NCBI GenBank assembly: GCA_003260075.1
Contig: QLIY01000026.1
Span: 299,467 to 363,466, forward strand
DNA from: Phallusia mammillata
Lineage: Eukaryota > Chordata > Ascidiacea > Phlebobranchia > Ascidiidae
Length of the DNA: 64,000 nucleotides
Reading direction: 5' to 3'
Notes under the pieces: model-generated
Told to the model about the DNA's origin: nothing
The model's input: the letters and a program-made list of their open reading frames with translations, nothing else
Database searches by the model: none
Shown: positions 59,601 through 64,000 of the stretch, one piece after another
Position numbering within the stretch: the stretch's first letter is position 1
Layout: every line of letters begins with the position of its first letter
Translations under genes and position numbers: made by a program

Positions 59601-62519
59601 AACACTGAAAAGGATGCAAACTTTTCTAAGGAACACCATTATTTCCAAAGAGACTTGGAAATGAAGGAAGAAGCTGTTAATTATTTTGCTCAAACTATAA
59701 CTTTATGATTCATTTTGGTTGTAAAATAGAAGCACAAGGTTTAAGTTTCAAAATTTAAGTGAAAGTGTTGTAATTTTCAAAGGTTTTGCACATTCAAAAA
59801 AGTAACTATAAGCTATTTGCCACCAAATAATTACCAGCATAGCAGTTAAGAAATTTAAAAACAATTAATAGTTGTACACAAAACTTAAAAAAAGATGTTA
59901 AATAAAATAAACAAGTTCTTACACAAATGGAATGTGGTTGTTAAATTTGTCAGGTATGATACAAATAAAAAGCTTTATGGCTAGTTTTTGTGTGGCAATT
60001 ATAATCTGTGAAGTGTCATAGAATATGTTGAAAATGCTGACTGTGGCTATAAGTTACTTGATACATGACCATATTATTGACTGAATAGCAAGTGTGTTAG
60101 TTAGTAGTCATTGTTATAACCAGTTTTACTTAAATGTTGTCCAACTGAAATACTTCGATCTCTTTCGACTCATTTATTAATAATTTTTTTGTATGTACTG
60201 TTGTTGTGTTTTACTGTATTTACAACCGCTTCGTTTTGAGTCTGTGTCACGTGCGTTTTTGTGCCACATTATTACTGCATGTTATTGAGTTTGGTCTGAC
60301 GCTGTGCAAGTAAACAAAATTCCCCTACCGTCTGTTGTTTACACTCGTGCGCATTATTGCGTAACAACCATTACGTCACAATGGAGTTGCCAATTAAGAT
60401 TTGTATTAACTTGTTTTTCTACACAAAACAATGGCTAGAAAACTAGAAATGTGGCTTTTCTATATATTGCCAACTTATATGAGTTCAATAAAGGCTAAAA
60501 TTTGGAGCAGCACCCCCAGAAATTTTAGGCACGAGCCGCCACTGCCTGAGGGGTTCATTTTGCTTCACATGCAAGCAATAAAAATTCTGACAAAATAACG
60601 TGTAAGTTACAGATTACAAATGCAGTACAATTAGATGCATTGATTTTCCGGCAAAGGCACAGGCCTTTTGCCCTTCAATAAACAACAACCGCTAAGGTCA
60701 TACATGGTTCAAACATTTTCCAAAACTCTTATCACTTTCAGGATTATGACAGTTATTGCTTTCATTACGAAGGAAAATACAACTAATTTTGTGTGGAGTA
60801 TTCACATTTCAAAGGTAGACTACTGTAAAACAGATTTCTTTATCCAACTTCCTGGCATGTTTCTTGAGATATATAATGGCCTACATTATCCTACACTACT
60901 AGACCACACCTTAGTGATCATTGTTACATAACAAAGTTTACAGTGAAAAGGCTTCTGACAATGAGACAACGACCCTTGTCACCAACTATCATTGAAGCTA
61001 TGATAAGACGCTCTTAGCACATTAAAGGTAAAAAAAATCTTTACAAAAATGCCACTTATTACACATACAGTAATGTATATCCTAATCACATATATCGCAT
61101 ACACATGCTGACACATATAAAACACACAGCCTTGTGACATTAATTGAACAGATTGAGTTTTATTTGCTAAAGTATAGGGCTTTATAAAACACATAGAGTT
61201 TTATTTGCTGAAGTATATTATATTTGCTAAAGTAACAACAGTGTATGCCCAAAGTTTTGCAGGTGCCAAGAAAGAAATTTGTGTTGCAAGTGTCATACAC
61301 CATGGTCACTTATACACATTTGTTGCAATAAAAGACTTTACCTTAATACCAATTGCATATGATTGTGGTGCACAATTTTCTCTCAGTTTAAGATGTTCTG
61401 ATTGATACAATTGCTTTGCAAGAGCTCCATGACAACCTTCAGAAAATATGGTGACTTTTGCATGGAACTCCATACCTCTTTCAAAAGTGTCCTAGCAAAC
61501 AACCAATTATCTCCATGTTAAAACGTTTTGCAACACAAAAAATATGCTTAAGACTTTTGAAGTATACAAACCTTAGGTGAGCCATCTTTGTGAATGCCAA
61601 CATCATTTGTTGCAATTCCTTTGACACTGCCATCTTCATGCCATAAGATTTCAGTACATGCAAAGCCTGGATATATCTATTTCACAAAAAAGGCAATTAG
61701 ATGCCATTTTAATAGCATATGATATTTTATTTATGCAGTACCTCAACTTCCAATTCCTCAGCTTGCTCACCCAGCCATTTTACAAAGTTTCCAAGACGTA
61801 CTATGTAGTTTCCTTCATTGTACATTGGAAAACCTATTTATAAACAACATAATGGGGGAATTTTTTGGTAATAAACCATTGTAGTTTAATCAATTTTGAA
61901 GGTTATTGTCACCTTTGAGAATTGGTATTGGGATTCTCCACTTTTTGGTAAGAAATGCAAATTTATCATGGGTCACAGGTGTTTTTAAAGGAGCACCCCT
62001 GTCTTTCCAGTCAGGAATGAGCTCATTTAGTGCATGTGGTTCCAAACAGGCACCAGATAAAGTGTGGGAGCCTGTTTAAAATGACACAATCTAATAGACA
62101 GTACAAAGTCAATAACATAATAATTTGTTACCAATGGCTGCAGCTTTCTCAAAAAGACAAACGCGGATTTCTTTTCCTTGCTCTTTGGCCAGTTGTTTTA
62201 AACGAATTGCACAGGACAAACCAGCAGGTCCACCTCCAACAATGCACACATCAGCTTCATCTGCATATCGTTCCATTTCAACCCCTGTAATGAGAAAAAA
62301 CATACCACTTACGCTACTACAATTGCACAATACAACTATATTTTCAAACAGACCTGACCATCTTTCATCTTTGTCACGTGGTACAATGCTATGATGTGTG
62401 GTGATTTTTGGCTGACTTGAAGCAGCTCTTGCTCCAAAGGGGATTAAACGCACCCAGTTAGTTTTCTGAGCAACATAACATTGCAAGCCACTTATTTTGA
62501 AGGCACTAAGGTGCCTCAT
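53643..62519 (-). CDS. ETFDH: Electron-transfer flavoprotein-ubiquinone oxidoreductase, mitochondrial
   Basis: Twelve exons join in phase to 618 residues, the usual length: 62519-62354, 62284-62132, 62071-61913, 61833-61742, 61676-61572, 61491-61342, 57790-57647, 57492-57309, 56873-56745, 56296-56114, 54990-54769 and 53812-53643. An N-terminal basic, Ser/Ala-rich targeting peptide precedes [20 protein letters not shown] (FAD-binding GxGxxG). Later come [37 protein letters not shown] and [15 protein letters not shown] (membrane-associated region). The 4Fe-4S ligands are in CVHCKTCDI and WVCPEGGGG, and the stop follows PAYNGL. The enzyme passes electrons from ETF to ubiquinone at the inner mitochondrial membrane in fatty- and amino-acid oxidation. 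All key motifs are intact. The 3.5 kb intron 57790-61342 holds a transposon and the N gap. Confidence 0.97.
54058..54457. mobile_element. hAT-like MITE with long palindromic ends
   Basis: It starts TAGGGATGGGCCGAGCC and ends GGGCACATCCCTA, flanked by CTCTTCAT on both sides (54050-54057 and 54458-54465), a perfect 8-bp duplication. The subterminal regions are built of GCTCGGTGCTCGGCCGAGC-type palindromes in both orientations and could fold into a strong hairpin. It lies in the last intron of ETFDH. Confidence 0.85.
55245..55409. mobile_element. Probable small MITE, 165 bp
   Basis: Inverted ends are CAGTGGTTTTTAACCTCGGG and AGCTAAGAATCACTG, of the same type as the other CAGTGGTT elements. The flanks do not show a convincing target duplication. 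It is in the ETFDH intron between exons 56296-56114 and 54990-54769. Confidence 0.5.
59047..59276. other. Assembly gap (230 N)
   Basis: The run of N has unknown true length. It falls inside the hAT-like element in the long ETFDH intron, so an upstream exon of the 59480-59708 reading frame could be missing. Confidence 0.99.
59480..59708 (+). CDS. Coding-like terminal exon inside the transposon, function unknown
   Basis: After acceptor AACATTCTACAG a frame of 75 codons runs to TGA at 59706-59708. It includes [35 protein letters not shown] and [18 protein letters not shown]. It is hydrophilic and Lys/Glu-rich, and I do not recognise it. It is plus-strand, opposite to ETFDH, and has AATAAA-like signals downstream near 59900. 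It could be the last exon of an element-encoded gene or a captured host exon; its 5' partner may be in the N gap. Confidence 0.4.
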
Positions 62520-62522
62520 AGC

Positions 62523-62670
62523 CGTTCAGATAAGAAACGCTGATGCTAGTACAAATTGTATACCTTTAAAACAATCAGTAATTAAAGACATCCCCCCCCC
62601 CCGTTCAGATAAGAAACGCTGATGCTAGTACAAATTGTATACCTTTAAACAATTGTATACCTTTAAAACA
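62523..62670. repeat. C-run duplication (about 68-bp copies) just upstream of ETFDH
   Basis: The segment from about 62523 is repeated from 62603 after C11 (62592-62602). It begins a few bases upstream of the ETFDH start codon, so the immediate 5' leader sequence is duplicated. Confidence 0.85.
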
Positions 62671-62689
62671 ATTAAACACACTGCGTTAA

Positions 62690-63060
62690 GCTCAGTAACA
62701 TGTAACATATTTATCAGCGTAAGTTGGCCTGTATGCAGGTACAAATATCAGATTCGCATTATTATGAAAACCCAAGTAAAATATACAAACACTCTTATGA
62801 TGAAATTCTCAACAGCATAATTAGATGCTTGGACCTAAAGTACGTTTAATATACAACACCCGGAGCAGAAGACCCCCCCCCCAGCTCAGTAACATGTAAC
62901 ATATTTATCAGCGTAAGTTGGCCTGTATGCCAGTACAAATATCAGATTCGCATTGTTATCAAAACCCAAGTAAAATATACACACACTCTTATGATCAAAT
63001 TCTCAACAGTAAAATTAGATGCTGGGACCTAAAGTACGTTTAATATGCAACACCTGGAAC
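62690..63060. repeat. C-run duplication (about 180-bp copies)
   Basis: The segment starting AGCTCAGTAACATG at about 62690 is repeated from 62883 after C10 (62873-62882), with about ten substitutions. It lies upstream of ETFDH. Confidence 0.85.
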
Positions 63061-63138
63061 AGAAGAACTGGAAAACATTACGTAAACTTTCTTCAAGGAG
63101 TCAGGAGGATCAAAGATCATTTTGTCACGGTTCAGTGG

Positions 63139-63353
63139 GCCTAAAAAGAGGCGGAGTTGTTGATTTTGTTTTGCATTTTTTTGGTGTAAAAAGTAGAATT
63201 TTTTCTTTACCACTTACTTTACTTCGGTCCTAGAAACTAATCCCCCCCCCCGGGCCTAAAAAGAGGCGGAGTTGTTGATTTTGTTTTGCATTTTTTTGGC
63301 ATAAAAATTAGAATTTTTTCTTTACCACTTACTTTACTTCGGTCCTAGAAAGT
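63139..63353. repeat. C-run duplication (about 100-bp copies)
   Basis: The segment starting GGGCCTAAAAAGAGG at 63139 is repeated from 63252 after C10 (63242-63251), with three or four substitutions. It is intergenic. Confidence 0.85.
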
Positions 63354-63604
63354 AAAATATATATATAATTTATTTTTGTGGTTTCATTTTCATGTTTTTT
63401 GTGTTCTAAGGTTTCTTGTGCAATTGTTTTTTGTGTTAAATAAAAAGAGTACATTTTATAAAATATTTAATTTTAAAGGCAAAGGCATCAAATTTAGTTG
63501 GTAATGATTGTTCATGTAGTGATGTTTTACGTTTTATGATTTTTATAAACGGCATGTGTTTCGATAAGTGCTCAACTGCTCATGCTGTCACCTTGTGGGC
63601 GAAA

Positions 63605-63980
63605 TAACAGAGGAACACAAACGAAGCGTTGAAAACGTGATCTTTGATAACTTTCCTACATGTTTTTTGTAACTGATAGTCGATATATGAGCTTTAGACA
63701 TTGTAGTAATCGTTACTATTATTTGTGGCAATTAAGCTTTGTACGTGTGTTGTTTCTGTTCGCCTGTTTAAGACTGTTCAATATGAAATTCACATTTGTA
63801 TATTTAGCAGCTTCTCGAAAATCCTGCAGCCCCCCCCCCCAACAGAGGAACACAAACGAAGCGTTGAAAACGTGATCTTTGATAACTTCCAACATGCCAC
63901 AGTGAGAGTTTTTTGTAACTGATTGTCGAGCTTTAGACATTGTAGTAATCGTTACTATTATTTGCCGCAATTAAACTTTG
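63605..63980. repeat. C-run duplication (about 140-220-bp copies) at the right edge
   Basis: The segment starting AACAGAGGAACACAAACG at 63605 is repeated from 63841 after C10-11 (63830-63840), with substitutions and small indels. The second copy continues to the window edge. Confidence 0.8.
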
Positions 63981-64000
63981 CATGTGTGTTGTTTCTGTTC

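Larger units (their letters stand above)
58375..60544. mobile_element. hAT-like element, about 2.2 kb, with N gap
   Basis: The left end CAGGGGCGGCTCGTGC and right end GCACGAGCCGCCACTG are inverted repeats, followed inward by GCAGCACCCCC on both sides. Flanks ACTGAGGG (58367-58374) and CCTGAGGG (60545-60552) match at 7 of 8. It contains the 230-base N gap, sequence shared with the 2688-3992 element (about 59340-59420) and a 75-codon coding-like exon at 59480-59708. No transposase motif is visible, but the N gap hides part of it. It lies in the long ETFDH intron. Confidence 0.75.

Overview
The window is animal nuclear DNA: A+T-rich, with short GT-AG introns, compact multi-exon genes and metazoan-only families (cyclin I, KLHL24-type BTB-Kelch, VWA-sushi-EGF extracellular proteins, CNBD2). 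Gene density, intron sizes and many apparently allelic near-identical copies suggest a highly polymorphic invertebrate deuterostome. An ascidian tunicate fits well, but this is inference because no species marker was seen. Exon chains were built by hand from splice sites, and the reading phase was checked at almost every junction.

Layout. 1-4185, minus: 3'-truncated cyclin I-like gene with a 1.3 kb hAT-type element in an intron. 4186-8374: intergenic, repeat-rich. 8375-29390, minus: one very large gene (32 exons, about 1,847 residues) for a secreted protein with signal peptide, VWA, sushi, VWA, sushis, 19 consecutive EGF modules, four sushis and an unrecognised C-terminus; it resembles SVEP1-type proteins. 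31154-35140, minus: a tandem paralogue (11 exons, about 564 residues) carrying only the N-terminal VWA-sushi-VWA-sushi part, with nearly exon-for-exon identical exon lengths. 37304-43707, plus: a CNBD2-like gene with two cyclic-nucleotide-binding-fold regions, divergent from the paralogue. 44432-51041, minus: a KLHL24/KLHL6-type BTB-BACK-Kelch gene with a long novel N-terminal exon. 53643-62519, minus: a complete 12-exon mitochondrial ETF-ubiquinone oxidoreductase gene (ETFDH, 618 residues). 62520-64000: non-coding.

Two features cut across the window. First, about 20 direct duplications of roughly 60-340 bp are separated by a run of 9-13 C, always C on the plus strand. The copies differ by a few substitutions, like alleles. 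One breaks a coding exon, and collapsing the copy restores the frame exactly. This looks like an assembly artefact (unmerged haplotype or read overlaps with poly-G/poly-C tails), although a biological origin is not excluded. Second, a set of small hAT-like elements has 8-bp target-site duplications that can be read directly, most of them in introns of the genes above.

The genes do not form a pathway. The clearest biological story is the tandem pair of VWA/sushi genes, in which both first VWA domains have Asn in place of the late MIDAS Asp, and one copy has acquired or retained a long EGF array.
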